Of a stretch of DNA of 64,000 bases, positions 34,197-43,574 are shown piece after piece. The first letter of the stretch is position 1, and every line of letters begins with the position of its first letter. Below the pieces are notes generated by a model. The model was not told the origin of the DNA. It was given only the letters and a program-made list of their open reading frames with translations, and made no database searches. Position numbers and translations under genes: made by a program. Origin of the DNA: Anaerolineae bacterium (GTDB lineage: Bacteria; Chloroflexota; Anaerolineae; Aggregatilineales; Phototrophicaceae). The stretch covers positions 33,008-97,007 of the forward strand of contig JADLAY010000025.1 in NCBI GenBank assembly GCA_020849765.1, written 5' to 3'.

Positions 34197-34736
34197 TTAC
34201 AGACGTTTTCGCATGATGGCCTGGCTGGTGCTAAAACCCTCGGCCTCGTAGACGGACTGCGCGCGCACGTTGCTGGCGGTCACGTAAAGCTGCACGCGCG
34301 GCAGTGCGTGTGCTTCCGCCCAGGCATAAGCCTCATCCAGCAAGCGGCGAGCCAGGCCGAGGCGACGATGACTATCGGCGACGAAGAGAGCCTGCACCTC
34401 GACCCATTGACGGTGACGGAACAGCGGCGAGTCGGTATGCACCCCGGCGATCAGCAGGCCGACGGGACGCTCGCCATCCTTGACCAGCAGCCACAGCCTG
34501 TCCGGATCATCGTGCGTCGCCGCGAACTCGCTGCGTAGGATCGCCCGCCAGCCATCCGACAGGGCAAAGTGTGGGTCGAGCGAGGCGTTGTAGGCGTGCA
34601 GCGCGCCGAACAGCGCCAACACGGCATCGCAATCACGCGCCCCTGCCGGGGCGATGCGCAGGCCATCTTCACAATTGGGGACCTGTGTGATGTGGTGAAC
34701 GGGCTGTTCTGCCATCTGTGTTTGCGCCGGGAACAT
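34197..34736 (-). CDS. GNAT family N-acetyltransferase
   Basis: 179 residues. GNAT core: ALFGALHAYNASLDPHFALS, LLVKDGERPVGLLIAGVH, then the acetyl-CoA-binding motif ALFVADSHRRLGLARRLLDEA (Q/RxxGxG/A-like) and ALPRVQLYVTASNVRAQSVYEAEGF with the final strand. It transfers an acetyl group from acetyl-CoA to an unknown amine. GAGGAG lies 7 bases before the first ATG. It is divergent from the XRE-STAND regulator (starts 114 bases apart), so that regulator might act on this promoter; this is only positional. Confidence 0.87.
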   Translation of the reverse strand: MFPAQTQMAEQPVHHITQVPNCEDGLRIAPAGARDCDAVLALFGALHAYNASLDPHFALSDGWRAILRSEFAATHDDPDRLWLLVKDGERPVGLLIAGVHTDSPLFRHRQWVEVQALFVADSHRRLGLARRLLDEAYAWAEAHALPRVQLYVTASNVRAQSVYEAEGFSTSQAIMRKRL

Positions 34737-34850
34737 GGTCTGCTCTCCTCGTCGTCTCTGATGTGGCTATTCAAGCAGAAACGGCGCGCGCGCTGGTCTC
34801 CTTTCCGGTTTACAATGGGTGGACAGCCAGGGATACAAAAAGGGATACCG

Positions 34851-37433
34851 ATGCGGACGGGGGAGACGTACTCATTCGGCGAATGGGTCAGTCAACGTCG
34901 CAAGGCGCAGCGCCTGACGCAGCGCGAGCTGGCGACGCGTGCCGCCTGCGCTGTCGCCACAATCAAGAAGATCGAGATGGACGAACGTCGCCCCTCCCCG
35001 GAACTGGCCGCCACGCTTGCCGAGGGGCTATCCGTGCCAGCGGAGTGGCGTGATACGTTTGTCGAGTGCGCGCGCGGCCAGCGCCCGGTCGATGCTCTGT
35101 CGAACATACGCCGGGCCGTCTCAGAGACGTGGGCGGTATCGGGGTCGTTTGCGCCCGCGGCTCCCGCACTGATCGGACGCGACAAAGAGCTGGCCGAGAT
35201 CGACCGGCTGCTGGCGCAGCCCGCCTGCCGCTTGCTGACACTGGTCGGCCCTGGCGGCGTCGGCAAGACGAGCCTGGCGCTGGCAGCGGCGCGCAGGCAA
35301 AGCGACATATTGGAAGATGGCGTCATCTTTGTGCCGCTCGTCGCCAGCACCGAGGCTGAACTGATCCCCGGCGCGATCATCCACAGCCTCAACCTGCCCC
35401 TGAACGGCGAAGAGCAGTTGATGGCTTACCTGCGCGATCAGACTCTGCTGATCGTGCTCGATAACTGTGAACAGTTGGGTGACGGCGTGGCCTGGTTCGC
35501 CAACATCCTGAACAACGCGCCGGGCGTCAAGCTGCTGGCGACCTCGCGCGAGCGGCTGCAACTGGTCGAAGAATGGATTGTCCAGGTCCATGAACTGGCG
35601 AGGGCAGAGGCGATCCTGCTGTTCGAGCAGACGGCCCGCCGTGTCGCGCCCGATTTCACCCTGGGCGGCCAGTTGGATGCCGTCAGCGCGATCTGTGAAC
35701 TGGTCGAGAATCTGCCGCTGGCGCTCGAACTGGCGGTGGGCTGGCTGCCGATGCTGTCGCCCGCGCAGATCGCCGAGCACATTCAGCGCGATATTGATTT
35801 CCTGGCCGCCAACGTGCGCAACGTGCCGGAGCGTCATCGCAGCATTCGCGCCGTCTTCGATCATTCGTGGCAGCTCCTTTCCGCAGACGAGCAGAACGCA
35901 CTCATGCGGCTGTCGGTCTTTCGCGGCGGCTGGATGGTCGACGAATCCGAGCCGGTCGCCGGGGCCGGGCTGGCGCTGCTGCGCGCGTTGATCGAGAAGT
36001 CTCTTGTGCGTCCCGCGGGCGATGGACGTTACGTTCTGCACGAACTCATCCGCCAGTACGCGGAGGAAAAGCTGCACGCCGCTGACCTGGACACCGAAAC
36101 GCGCGCCCGCCATTGCGAAACGTACATAACCTTGACCGACAAACTCCTGGCGCAGATGATCAGCCCCGAAGCCAACCTGGATTTGGGTCGCGTCGAGACG
36201 GAGATGGATAACTGCCGCGCCATCCTGAGTTGGGCACTTGAGACGGGGCGCGTGGAGACTGCGCTGCGCTTTCTCAGTAACCTGCGGATACCGTGGATTC
36301 GGCGCGGATATTTGCGCGAGGGCGAATACTGGAACCGCGCGGCGCTGACGGCTGCCGGCGACGTCGAGAACAAGTGGGTCTGTCATGCCCTGGTTGCACT
36401 GGCATCGTTTATTGCGATTCAAGGGCGCTATCACGAGGCATTTCCCTTCAGCCAGCGAGCGGAAGCGATAGCTCGTCATCTGGAAGACCCTGATGCCACG
36501 ATCAGCGTTGCCGAATTGAATATGCAGGCAGCGCATGACCTGGATGAGGCACGGAAATGGTTTGAGATGCTGGTGTCCTTACTCGATGCCTGGGATCATC
36601 CCGCACGAGATGCGCGGCTGGCCGGAGCGCACTTTTTGTTTGGCGATCGTCTGCGCAATGCCGGGCAGTATGACGAGGCCAAAGGGCTCTATGATAAGAG
36701 CCTGGCGCTCATCCCTGCCACCAGTTTCGAGATGATGGTGCATCCGATTGGCAATCTGGGCCGGTTAGCTTTGCACGTGGGGCAACTCGAGGAAGCACAT
36801 AACCTGATCGCCCAGAGTGTCGTCATGGCGCGCACGACCGGCAGCCGCATCATTATCGCCGATTGGACGCTGCGCTATGGCGAGGTGTTGTTGTGCATGG
36901 GCGATCTGGCGGCGGCGGAAGCCTACTTTGACGAAGCGCTGGCGCTCTACCAGGAGATGGGCAACCGGCGCGCTGAGGCCGATATGCGCGCCCTGCTCGG
37001 TCACGCTGCCTTCTTGCATGGCGATCACGTACTGGCGGCGGCACACTTTCAAGCCATGATGCGCTTCTACGCACATCTGATGACTCAGCTCGAAGACATT
37101 CCAGTGGGTCGGGAAGTGATAGCTTCCTACAGCTTCATCCACTATCCCATGGATACGGTCGTGAAATGCCTCGCTGTGATGGCGCTTGATCGTGGCGATC
37201 GTCATCGCGCAGTCGTCTATCTGGGTCACGCGAGTGTGCTGAGTTCTGAAAGCGAACAGTTACCAGAGCCAGCTCTCGGTCGATTGTGGGAGCAGGGGAC
37301 CGCGGCGCTGCGGGCTCACCTGGGCGATGATGAGTTCGAGCGGTTGTGGGCGGAGGGACGCGCTATGCCACTCAAGGATGTGCTTCAGATCGCGCTGAGC
37401 GACATGGATGCCGCCCCCACGTCCGAGCCGTGA
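34851..37433 (+). CDS. STAND-type regulator: XRE HTH + NB-ARC ATPase + TPR
   Basis: 860 residues from the ATG at 34851; the longer frame upstream overlaps the divergent GNAT gene and is rejected. An N-terminal XRE/Cro HTH (about 8-65: FGEWVSQRRKAQRLTQRELA, TRAACAVATIKKIEMDERRP) is joined to an NB-ARC ATPase with Walker A GPGGVGKT (133-140) and Walker B LLIVLDNCEQ (199-208), then ENLPLALELAVGWLPML. The remaining 450 residues are TPR-like helices. It has the same build as the LuxR-STAND protein at 28623 but with a different DNA-binding domain. A role as an ATP-gated transcription regulator is inferred. TACAAT at 34811-34816 could be its -10. Confidence 0.9.
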   Translation: MRTGETYSFGEWVSQRRKAQRLTQRELATRAACAVATIKKIEMDERRPSPELAATLAEGLSVPAEWRDTFVECARGQRPVDALSNIRRAVSETWAVSGSFAPAAPALIGRDKELAEIDRLLAQPACRLLTLVGPGGVGKTSLALAAARRQSDILEDGVIFVPLVASTEAELIPGAIIHSLNLPLNGEEQLMAYLRDQTLLIVLDNCEQLGDGVAWFANILNNAPGVKLLATSRERLQLVEEWIVQVHELARAEAILLFEQTARRVAPDFTLGGQLDAVSAICELVENLPLALELAVGWLPMLSPAQIAEHIQRDIDFLAANVRNVPERHRSIRAVFDHSWQLLSADEQNALMRLSVFRGGWMVDESEPVAGAGLALLRALIEKSLVRPAGDGRYVLHELIRQYAEEKLHAADLDTETRARHCETYITLTDKLLAQMISPEANLDLGRVETEMDNCRAILSWALETGRVETALRFLSNLRIPWIRRGYLREGEYWNRAALTAAGDVENKWVCHALVALASFIAIQGRYHEAFPFSQRAEAIARHLEDPDATISVAELNMQAAHDLDEARKWFEMLVSLLDAWDHPARDARLAGAHFLFGDRLRNAGQYDEAKGLYDKSLALIPATSFEMMVHPIGNLGRLALHVGQLEEAHNLIAQSVVMARTTGSRIIIADWTLRYGEVLLCMGDLAAAEAYFDEALALYQEMGNRRAEADMRALLGHAAFLHGDHVLAAAHFQAMMRFYAHLMTQLEDIPVGREVIASYSFIHYPMDTVVKCLAVMALDRGDRHRAVVYLGHASVLSSESEQLPEPALGRLWEQGTAALRAHLGDDEFERLWAEGRAMPLKDVLQIALSDMDAAPTSEP

Positions 37434-37568
37434 TCGCTGTGGCCGGGTCACGCGGCTGAGGCCGAACATAGCCATCTGGGTGATCGATTTGTATCCATCC
37501 GGCTCAGCACGGCGCGAGCGTTCAGCCGTATGCTCTGAGCCATCATTCAAAAGCGGTGGAGACAAGTG

Positions 37569-37964
37569 ATGTCTGTGCAAATGGAAACTCCCACTTCAGA
37601 ACTTGACAGTGTTCGCATTGGAATGCCGGTTTACGACAGCCTGGGCGACTTCGTCGGTTACGTTCTTTACACGCAGAAGTATCCGAACAACGAATCGGGC
37701 TTCGAACAGGATGAACGCGTCGTCCGGCCCGACTACGATTTCGCGGAAGACATTCTTGAGCACGTCTTCCATGGCGACGACCTGTTCACCGATGAGTTGA
37801 TGAACCGCCTGCGCGAGTTCGGCTATCTGTGCATCGTCAATGGCAACGACGCGCTCGATCACACGCGTTACTTCGTGCCCGGCGATGATATTTCCTACGT
37901 GGCGACCGGCACCGTCTTTCTGGCACTGCCGGAGCCGCTCCTGCTATCGAGCGAAAACGATTAG
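37569..37964 (+). CDS. Conserved-looking small protein with PRC-barrel-like start (DUF2171-like)
   Basis: 131 residues from the ATG at 37569 (GGAG 7 bases upstream; a GTG one codon earlier is the alternative). The segment VRIGMPVYDSLGDFVGYVLY resembles the first strands of PRC-barrel/DUF2171 proteins, which often have a second similar barrel strand set; here YLCIVNGNDALDHTRYFVPGDDISYV fits that. The protein is acidic, with no membrane segment. The function is unknown; PRC barrels bind RNA or partner proteins. It ends 2 bases from the convergent double-GNAT gene. Confidence 0.7.
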   Translation: MSVQMETPTSELDSVRIGMPVYDSLGDFVGYVLYTQKYPNNESGFEQDERVVRPDYDFAEDILEHVFHGDDLFTDELMNRLREFGYLCIVNGNDALDHTRYFVPGDDISYVATGTVFLALPEPLLLSSEND

Positions 37965-37966
37965 CC

Positions 37967-38899
37967 TCAGGCGCTGACGATGATGCGCCAGACGTGGCCG
38001 CCATAGGCCTCGTTGAAGCCGACCGCGTCGTAGAGCGCACTGGCCGCTTCTGAATCGCCTGCGCCCAGCGTGACGTCGGTCGCGCCGCGCGCCCGCAGCC
38101 GCTGGAGGCCCTCGATCATGAGTGCGCGCGCCAGCCCTTTGCGCCGGTGATCCGGGCTCGTGCAGACCGGCTCGACGATGCCGCGCCGGTTGGCGGCGTC
38201 GTAAGTCAGGCCGACATGCGCGGCGAAACTGCCGTCCGCGGCCTCCGCGACCAAGTTGAGCTCGTGTTCGAACGACGGCGAGCCGGTCACGAAGCTGCGG
38301 TATTCGGCGGCGGTGTGGATATTTCGCTTGAACCCGGCGTTGAGCACATCCGCCATGCGCTGGAAATCGAGATCATTGTCCTCAGTGCAGCGCAGGTGAT
38401 AGCCGGGCGCTATCTCTGACTGGGGCAAGGGCCGCTTGCCGAAGCGCAGGTGTCGGGCGGAAAAGCGGTACGGCGTTTGCTCGTAGCCGCGCTCGATCAG
38501 CAGGCGTTGGCGGGCCGCGTCGTAATCCATGACGTCGAGGTGCAGCACCCGTGCCGCGCTATTCGCCTGCGCGACCGCAAGATGCGTCTCCGCCCATTCG
38601 ATCATTTCGGCTTCCAGGTAGCGGTAATCCGGGTCGATCTCGAAGAAAGCGCTGCCCTCGTATTCGGGATGGGCGAGACCGACCAGTTGCCCGTCCGCCG
38701 TCTGCCACAGATGCAGACGCTCACTCCACTCCGGCGTGATGTCCGTGGCTTCCCGATGAAAGCGCCAGCCATCCCAGCGCCGGATCTCCCAGTTGTAGCC
38801 GACCGGCGTGACCGGGTAGGTCGCGATCAAAAAGTCACGCACGCGCCAGAAATCTTCTTCGCCCTCGAATGGCCGCGAAACGACCTCGTTCACCTGCAT
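37967..38899 (-). CDS. Tandem GNAT acetyltransferase
   Basis: 310 residues with two GNAT folds. The first (about 1-155) is degenerate: VVSRPFEGEEDFWRVRDFLI to AARQRLLIERGYEQTPYRF. The second (about 160-310) keeps the acetyl-CoA motif PVCTSPDHRRKGLARALMIEG and the final GDSEAASALYDAVGFNEAYG strand, so catalysis probably resides there. The layout resembles mycothiol-synthase-like double GNAT proteins, but nothing shows that substrate. Its start lies 202 bases from the divergent glycosyltransferase start. Confidence 0.85.
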   Translation of the reverse strand: MQVNEVVSRPFEGEEDFWRVRDFLIATYPVTPVGYNWEIRRWDGWRFHREATDITPEWSERLHLWQTADGQLVGLAHPEYEGSAFFEIDPDYRYLEAEMIEWAETHLAVAQANSAARVLHLDVMDYDAARQRLLIERGYEQTPYRFSARHLRFGKRPLPQSEIAPGYHLRCTEDNDLDFQRMADVLNAGFKRNIHTAAEYRSFVTGSPSFEHELNLVAEAADGSFAAHVGLTYDAANRRGIVEPVCTSPDHRRKGLARALMIEGLQRLRARGATDVTLGAGDSEAASALYDAVGFNEAYGGHVWRIIVSA

Positions 38900-39042
38900 A
38901 TCCTCTCGTGTGCTGCGTAATGCACCTTAATCATGTAGATGGGTCAGCGCGCTGTCAAATACGTTTCTCATACATGCCGTCCACGTCTCGTCGCAGCCGA
39001 CGTTTCGCCAACGGTCGCCTATACGACGGCGCGCGCTGCGAG

Positions 39043-39048
39043 TACAAT
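39043..39048 (+). promoter_or_regulatory. Candidate -10 hexamer TACAAT before the glycosyltransferase gene
   Basis: TACAAT 53 bases upstream of the ATG at 39101; -35 not clear. Confidence 0.3.
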
Positions 39049-39100
39049 CGCCGACGATGATTTGTTCAACGATGGTGCCCGCAGAGGCGCAACGGCTCTG

Positions 39101-41188
39101 ATGACGTCGATCCCCACGCAAGACCGCAGCCCACGCAGCATCCTGCGCTACATCGATCCCAGGCGGGCGAGCGGCAGGCTGTTCTGGGCCTTCGCGATCC
39201 TGATGCTGATCACGGGCGGGCTGCGGCTGGCGGCCTTCCCGCGCTATCTGCCCTACAGCGATCACTGGGATGAGCCGAGCATGGTGCTGCTGGCGCGCGA
39301 TTGGCGCGGCGTCGAGCAGATCGCCTTCATCCCCGACTGGCTGAAGGGTTATCCGCCGCTCTACATCTGGATCAACATGGGCGTGCAGCAGGTCGTCGAG
39401 GCGACCTCGGCGCAGCCCTGGATCTTCCTGGGCGACTATCTGAATGCGCTGCGGCTGCTGGCGGCGCTCAGCGGCATCGCCACGACCCTGCTCGTGATCG
39501 CGCTCGGCTGGCAAACCGGCGGATCGGTGGCCGCGTGGTGCGCGGGGCTGGCCTGGGGTCTGTCGCCGATCGTCATCGAGCACGGCAACTTCGCCATCCC
39601 TGATCCGCTCGTCTATCTGAGCTGCGCCCTCTCGCTCAACCTGACGTTCCGGGCCTATCGGCGGCGCGCGACACCGAGCCGCATGGGCGCGCTCCTGATC
39701 GGCGGGCTGCTGGCCGGGATCGCAGCGATCTACCTGAAATATACGGCGGTCTTCGTCCTGATTCCGTGGGCCATCGTCCTGATCGTGATGCTGGCGCAGG
39801 GGGTGAGACAGCGCGCGGTCTGGCTGTGGACGCTCCTTGCCGCGGCGCTCTCTGTGGTGACGGCGGGCTATCTCGTCTTCGGCTACGGCGCCTTCTCGCT
39901 GAGCAACAACGAGGGCGCGCGCCTGCGCGTGACGGGGCTGGCGGGCGTCGTCGAGTCGACGCTCGACCCGGCGCGCAACCTGAACAACCTGATGCACATG
40001 ATCTGGCCGATCGGGATCGGGTTGTTCGCCGTCGTGATCGTGCTTGGCCTGGCGACCCATCTGCTGCGGCGACGTTCAGCCGCCCGCGGCCCGGTCAACG
40101 GCGCCTTCGTCATCCTGCTTCTGATCTACAGCGCGGCCTGCCTGATCATCACGTCCAGCTTCTTCGACCTGGGGGGCGTGCTGCCGACCGATCCGCGCCG
40201 CATCACCGAGTCGTTCGTGCGTCACGTGCTGCCAGGGACGCTGGCGCTGTGCGTCCTATGGGGCGCGGGTGCGGCGCAGATCGTCCACTTCTTGCAAGGC
40301 GCGCTGGGGACGAGTCGCCACTGGATCGCGCCCGGTGTCTGCACGGTCATCACGGCGATCTTCCTGGCGTCGAGTCTGCCCGCGACGATCGCCAACGTGC
40401 AGTCGTATCGACTGCCGGATACGCGCATGCTGCTCTGGCAGTGGGCGGATGTCAACCTGCCGCTCGAGGGCGACATCGCGCTCGTGCGCGGCGAACTGGA
40501 GAATACGTGGAATCGCTATTGGGGCGGCTACGACGGCCAGAAGCCGTTCACCTGGTGGTATACGGATACGCTGCCCGCCTTCGACACGATCGCGCCCGAC
40601 GCGCTGGCCGAGCAGGGCATCGCCTACGTCGCGCTGACGGACGATGAGCGGGCGCAGATGCTGGCGGCGCCGGGCACGGCGGCCTTCGTCGAGGCGCTGA
40701 CGCCGGTCAGGCACATCCCGGCTTCGGCGGATGTGCATGGCCCCGGCGCGACCGTCTACCGGACGACCCCACCGTCGCAGTCCGTTGACGGCGCGCTGTT
40801 CGGCGACCAGATCGCGCTCGTCGGCTACGATCTGGAGGGGACGACATTCCGGCCCGGCGACGTCGTGCGCTTCCGTCCGTACTGGCGTGCGCCGGTCAAG
40901 CCGGGGGCGAATCTGTCCATGTTCATCCACGTGCGTCTGCTCGATGATCCGGCGCCGGTCGCGCAGTATGACGGCAATCCCGCCCAGCCGGGCCGCCTGA
41001 CGCTCCAGTGGGACGATCCGGAGGAGCTGATCGTCGGGCCGTGGGCGGAGATCGCGCTGCCGGGCGATCTGGTGCCGGGCGACTACGATATCGCGCTCGG
41101 TCTCTACGATTGCGCGACCGGCGTGCGCCTGACGCTGGCGGACGGCGCGGATAGCTGGCGTTTGCCGATCACGGTTGGGGCGGGATGA
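39101..41188 (+). CDS. GT-C family membrane glycosyltransferase (PMT/ArnT-like, GT39/83 style)
   Basis: 695 residues from the ATG at 39101; the longer frame overlaps the promoter zone and lacks a membrane start. The first helix (LFWAFAILMLITGGLRLAAF) is followed by an extracytoplasmic loop with the acidic pair D57-E58 in PYSDHWDEPSMVLLARDW, the expected GT-C catalytic site. About ten more helices run to residue 450. A soluble C-terminal part (about 455-695) ends in a beta-sandwich (GDQIALVGYDLEGTTFRPGD). It would transfer a sugar from a polyprenyl-phosphate donor to a protein or glycan outside the membrane. Donor and acceptor are unknown. Confidence 0.88.
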   Translation: MTSIPTQDRSPRSILRYIDPRRASGRLFWAFAILMLITGGLRLAAFPRYLPYSDHWDEPSMVLLARDWRGVEQIAFIPDWLKGYPPLYIWINMGVQQVVEATSAQPWIFLGDYLNALRLLAALSGIATTLLVIALGWQTGGSVAAWCAGLAWGLSPIVIEHGNFAIPDPLVYLSCALSLNLTFRAYRRRATPSRMGALLIGGLLAGIAAIYLKYTAVFVLIPWAIVLIVMLAQGVRQRAVWLWTLLAAALSVVTAGYLVFGYGAFSLSNNEGARLRVTGLAGVVESTLDPARNLNNLMHMIWPIGIGLFAVVIVLGLATHLLRRRSAARGPVNGAFVILLLIYSAACLIITSSFFDLGGVLPTDPRRITESFVRHVLPGTLALCVLWGAGAAQIVHFLQGALGTSRHWIAPGVCTVITAIFLASSLPATIANVQSYRLPDTRMLLWQWADVNLPLEGDIALVRGELENTWNRYWGGYDGQKPFTWWYTDTLPAFDTIAPDALAEQGIAYVALTDDERAQMLAAPGTAAFVEALTPVRHIPASADVHGPGATVYRTTPPSQSVDGALFGDQIALVGYDLEGTTFRPGDVVRFRPYWRAPVKPGANLSMFIHVRLLDDPAPVAQYDGNPAQPGRLTLQWDDPEELIVGPWAEIALPGDLVPGDYDIALGLYDCATGVRLTLADGADSWRLPITVGAG

Positions 41189-41317
41189 TGAAAGGGAAGC
41201 TGAACCACATTGGCGCGCCCGACCGTCGTTAGTACCGCACGCGAAGCGTTACGGTCGGACTGGCGGATCTTGAAACCACCTGGACGGTGGCTGGGTAGCG
41301 ACCGTTGTGTTCTGGCA

Positions 41318-41368
41318 GCCTGCTGGAAGCAGGCTTTGCCTTGCCAGCCAGTGGCTTCGAGCCACTGG
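41318..41368. repeat. Pair of short hairpins (GCCTGC/GCAGGC and CCAGTGGC/GCCACTGG)
   Basis: Stem 1 is at 41318-41334 with loop TGGAA and stem 2 at 41348-41368 with loop TTCGA. They lie in the 274-base gap after the glycosyltransferase gene. Similar 'CCAG...CTGG' hairpins occur in the composite repeats at about 46365 and 63358. No T-run follows, so termination is uncertain. Confidence 0.6.
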
Positions 41369-41462
41369 CGAATGTGCTGAAACGAGCAGTGCGCCATTTG
41401 ACGAATCGCATCATCCGGTGCTACTCTACGCAACGTAACAGATTACAAATCATCGGGGCGAT

Positions 41463-42113
41463 ATGCGCTTTCGCTTGTTGTTGATCGTCATCGGTGGGTT
41501 GGCCGCGGTGGCAACATGGACATTTCCATACTGGCAGCCGCTGCTCCCGGCAGGTGGCGCGGCGGCGGAGCTTTTCCCAGGGCTGGCGCCGGAACTTCAG
41601 GGCGATTTCGCGGCCCTGCCGCCGGAACGTCAGGAAGCCTATCGCGCGCTGTCGGATGAGGACTCGGTGCGCGCGCTGGCGATGCTGACGGCGGCGCTGA
41701 CGCCCGGCGCGTCCGCACCGGCCAACGACGAGGAACTGCCGGAGATGATCGGCAGCACGATGGTCTCGGTCGGCGCGTTCGGCGAAATCGACCCGACCCG
41801 CTATGCCGAGGGCGAGGTCAGCATTTACCAGGATGCCAGCGGCGGCTGGCTGCTGCGCTTCGAGGATTTCAGCGTCGTCAACGGCCCGGACCTGCGCGTG
41901 GTCTTGTCGGCCAGCGCGGCGCCGCGCGAATCGGAAGAGATGCGCGCGGGCGATCTGGATTACGAGGTCGGCGAACTTAAGGGTGTAACCGGCAACCAGA
42001 ACTACGTCATCCCGCCGGAAGTTGATATTCAGCAGTATGGCAGCGTCGTCATTTACAGCGCGGAACTCGACCTGATTTACAGCAGCGCCGGGTTGTTTGC
42101 GAGAGGTTCTTGA
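41463..42113 (+). CDS. Membrane-anchored DM13 domain protein
   Basis: 216 residues. An N-terminal membrane anchor (MRFRLLLIVIGGLAAVATW) is followed by a linker. From about residue 105 a DM13 domain shows the typical pattern: GAFGEIDPTRYAEGEVSIYQ, LLRFEDFSVVNGPDLRVVLS and QNYVIPPEVDIQQYGSVVIYS, ending with a short strand. DM13 domains are proposed to work in electron transfer or as surface redox modules, often with a nearly invariant Cys; I see none in the expected part, so redox activity is doubtful here. It is the first gene of a co-directional group running to 45106, with a 20-base gap to the next start. Confidence 0.85.
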   Translation: MRFRLLLIVIGGLAAVATWTFPYWQPLLPAGGAAAELFPGLAPELQGDFAALPPERQEAYRALSDEDSVRALAMLTAALTPGASAPANDEELPEMIGSTMVSVGAFGEIDPTRYAEGEVSIYQDASGGWLLRFEDFSVVNGPDLRVVLSASAAPRESEEMRAGDLDYEVGELKGVTGNQNYVIPPEVDIQQYGSVVIYSAELDLIYSSAGLFARGS

Positions 42114-42133
42114 GCGCAGACAGGGAGAGTGCC

Positions 42134-42889
42134 GTGACGAACTATTACAACCTGCTCGCACCGATCTACGAACGCATCGGCCTGGCGGATTTCGCCCTCG
42201 ACATCACGCCGCGGCTGATCCAGTTCGCGCAGCAGAGCGATTGGACGGGGCGCAGCATTGCCGATCTCGGCGCGGGCACCGGCGCATCGACGCGCTGGCT
42301 GGCGAACCGTGGCTACGTGACGACCGCTATCGATCAAAGTGAGGAGATGCTGGCAACGGCGCGCCGCATGCTGCCGTCCGACGGCCTGAGCGTCAGCTAC
42401 GAGCAGCGCGACATCCGCGAACTGGGCAGCTACCCCGGCAGCTTCGACATGGCGCTCGCGCTCGACGTCATGAACGAGTTTTCCAGCCTGCGCGAGGTCG
42501 AGCAGGTGTTTCAGGCGGTCGCCGGTTTGCTGGATTCGCGCAAGTGGTTCGTCTTTGACATGCGCACGATCCAGGGCATGAGCGCGGACGGCGAAGACCC
42601 CGAACGCATCATCTTTGAAGATCCCAATCTGTTGGTGCTGACGCGCACCGCTTACGATTACGACCGCCAGATCAGCGATGTCGCCTACGTCGCCTTCCAT
42701 CGCGATGGCGAATACTGGCGGCGCTTCGATTGTGTCCGCACGCTGCGCGGCTATCCGATCCAGGCGCTGGCGACGCTCTTGCAGCGGACAGGCTTCACCG
42801 TCAAGGCGATGCTGACCCCGGCACTGACAGCTTACGAGCCGGGCGTGACCCATTCCGACCGGATGCTCATCATTGCTATCAAGAACTGA
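42134..42889 (+). CDS. Class I SAM-dependent methyltransferase
   Basis: 251 residues from the GTG at 42134, preceded by AGGGAG at 6 bases; the TTG start upstream overlaps the previous stop and lacks this signal. TNYYNLLAPIYERIGLADFA leads into the SAM motif IADLGAGTGASTRWLANRGY, then MLATARRML and the acidic motif FDMALALDVMNEFSSLREVEQ. It is a soluble, Rossmann-fold enzyme. The acceptor substrate is unknown; the lid region (TAYDYDRQISDVAYVAFHRD) resembles small-molecule methyltransferases. It lies between the DM13 gene and a membrane-protein gene and is probably part of one transcript. Confidence 0.88.
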   Translation: MTNYYNLLAPIYERIGLADFALDITPRLIQFAQQSDWTGRSIADLGAGTGASTRWLANRGYVTTAIDQSEEMLATARRMLPSDGLSVSYEQRDIRELGSYPGSFDMALALDVMNEFSSLREVEQVFQAVAGLLDSRKWFVFDMRTIQGMSADGEDPERIIFEDPNLLVLTRTAYDYDRQISDVAYVAFHRDGEYWRRFDCVRTLRGYPIQALATLLQRTGFTVKAMLTPALTAYEPGVTHSDRMLIIAIKN

Positions 42890-42914
42890 AACGAAACGTT
42901 CTCCGAAGACCATC

Positions 42915-43574
42915 ATGCACGACGATCAAACTCACGAATTCTCAGTCGATCCTGAACATACCGGCCTGCGCCTGGCGGTGATCGCCGGCTTTTTCGGGCT
43001 GGCAGTGCTCGCCTTCCTGATCTTTTCTGCGCTGCTGCCCGGTAGTTGGACGGTCATCAACATCATCCTGGCCGCGGTGGTCGCCTATGGTGGCGCCATG
43101 CTGATTGAGCGCTGGCTCAAAGGGCACTGGCACAGCGGGCGCGCCGTCCACGTGAATCCCGCAGCGGCACGCATGACGCAGAAGGGCGCGGTCGAAACGC
43201 AAATCGACGCCGCCAGCCCGGTCGAGGTGCTGACGTGGCGCTTCGAGGTCAAGGGGCGCGGGCGCGTGCCCAAAGGCTGGTGGGTGGTGGCATGCAGCCT
43301 GGCTCAGGACGACCGGCTGCTGGCCGTCTACACCTTCATGTCACCGAAGAATCTGGAGGCGCTCTCCAATACCATGCTGGAGCGCTTCAAGGTGCTCACC
43401 TCCGAGAAGAAAAACAAGCGCACGGGCGATTCCGTCGGCGTCGACATGCGGTTGGCCGGTGAGCAGCGCCGTCTGCACGCCGCCGAGCAGCGTCGTTGGC
43501 AGGAAGGCGCCGAGATGAACAACGACGATTTCGTGCGCTATGTCGAATACGTTGTCAACACATTCACGCTATGA
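42915..43574 (+). CDS. Membrane protein with two spans, unknown function
   Basis: 219 residues from the ATG at 42915 (upstream residues of the longer frame overlap the previous gene). After a short polar start two helices follow: LRLAVIAGFFGLAVLAFLIF and WTVINIILAAVVAYGGAMLI (about 16-35 and 42-65). The rest is cytoplasmic, with a beta-rich part (VEVLTWRFEVKGRGRVPKGW) and a helical, charged end. I do not recognise a family. Its stop overlaps the next start as ATGA, a sign of translational coupling with the secreted protein that follows. Confidence 0.75.
   Translation: MHDDQTHEFSVDPEHTGLRLAVIAGFFGLAVLAFLIFSALLPGSWTVINIILAAVVAYGGAMLIERWLKGHWHSGRAVHVNPAAARMTQKGAVETQIDAASPVEVLTWRFEVKGRGRVPKGWWVVACSLAQDDRLLAVYTFMSPKNLEALSNTMLERFKVLTSEKKNKRTGDSVGVDMRLAGEQRRLHAAEQRRWQEGAEMNNDDFVRYVEYVVNTFTL

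Noticed and set aside
34569..34850. N-terminal extension of the XRE-STAND regulator over the GNAT gene
   Set aside because: The extension is antisense to a GNAT gene with a good ribosome-binding site; the HTH starts directly after the ATG at 34851.
38939..39100. N-terminal extension of the glycosyltransferase to the ATG at 38939
   Set aside because: The extra 54 residues are polar, carry the probable promoter hexamer and overlap the divergent promoter zone of the GNAT gene; the membrane protein begins naturally at 39101.
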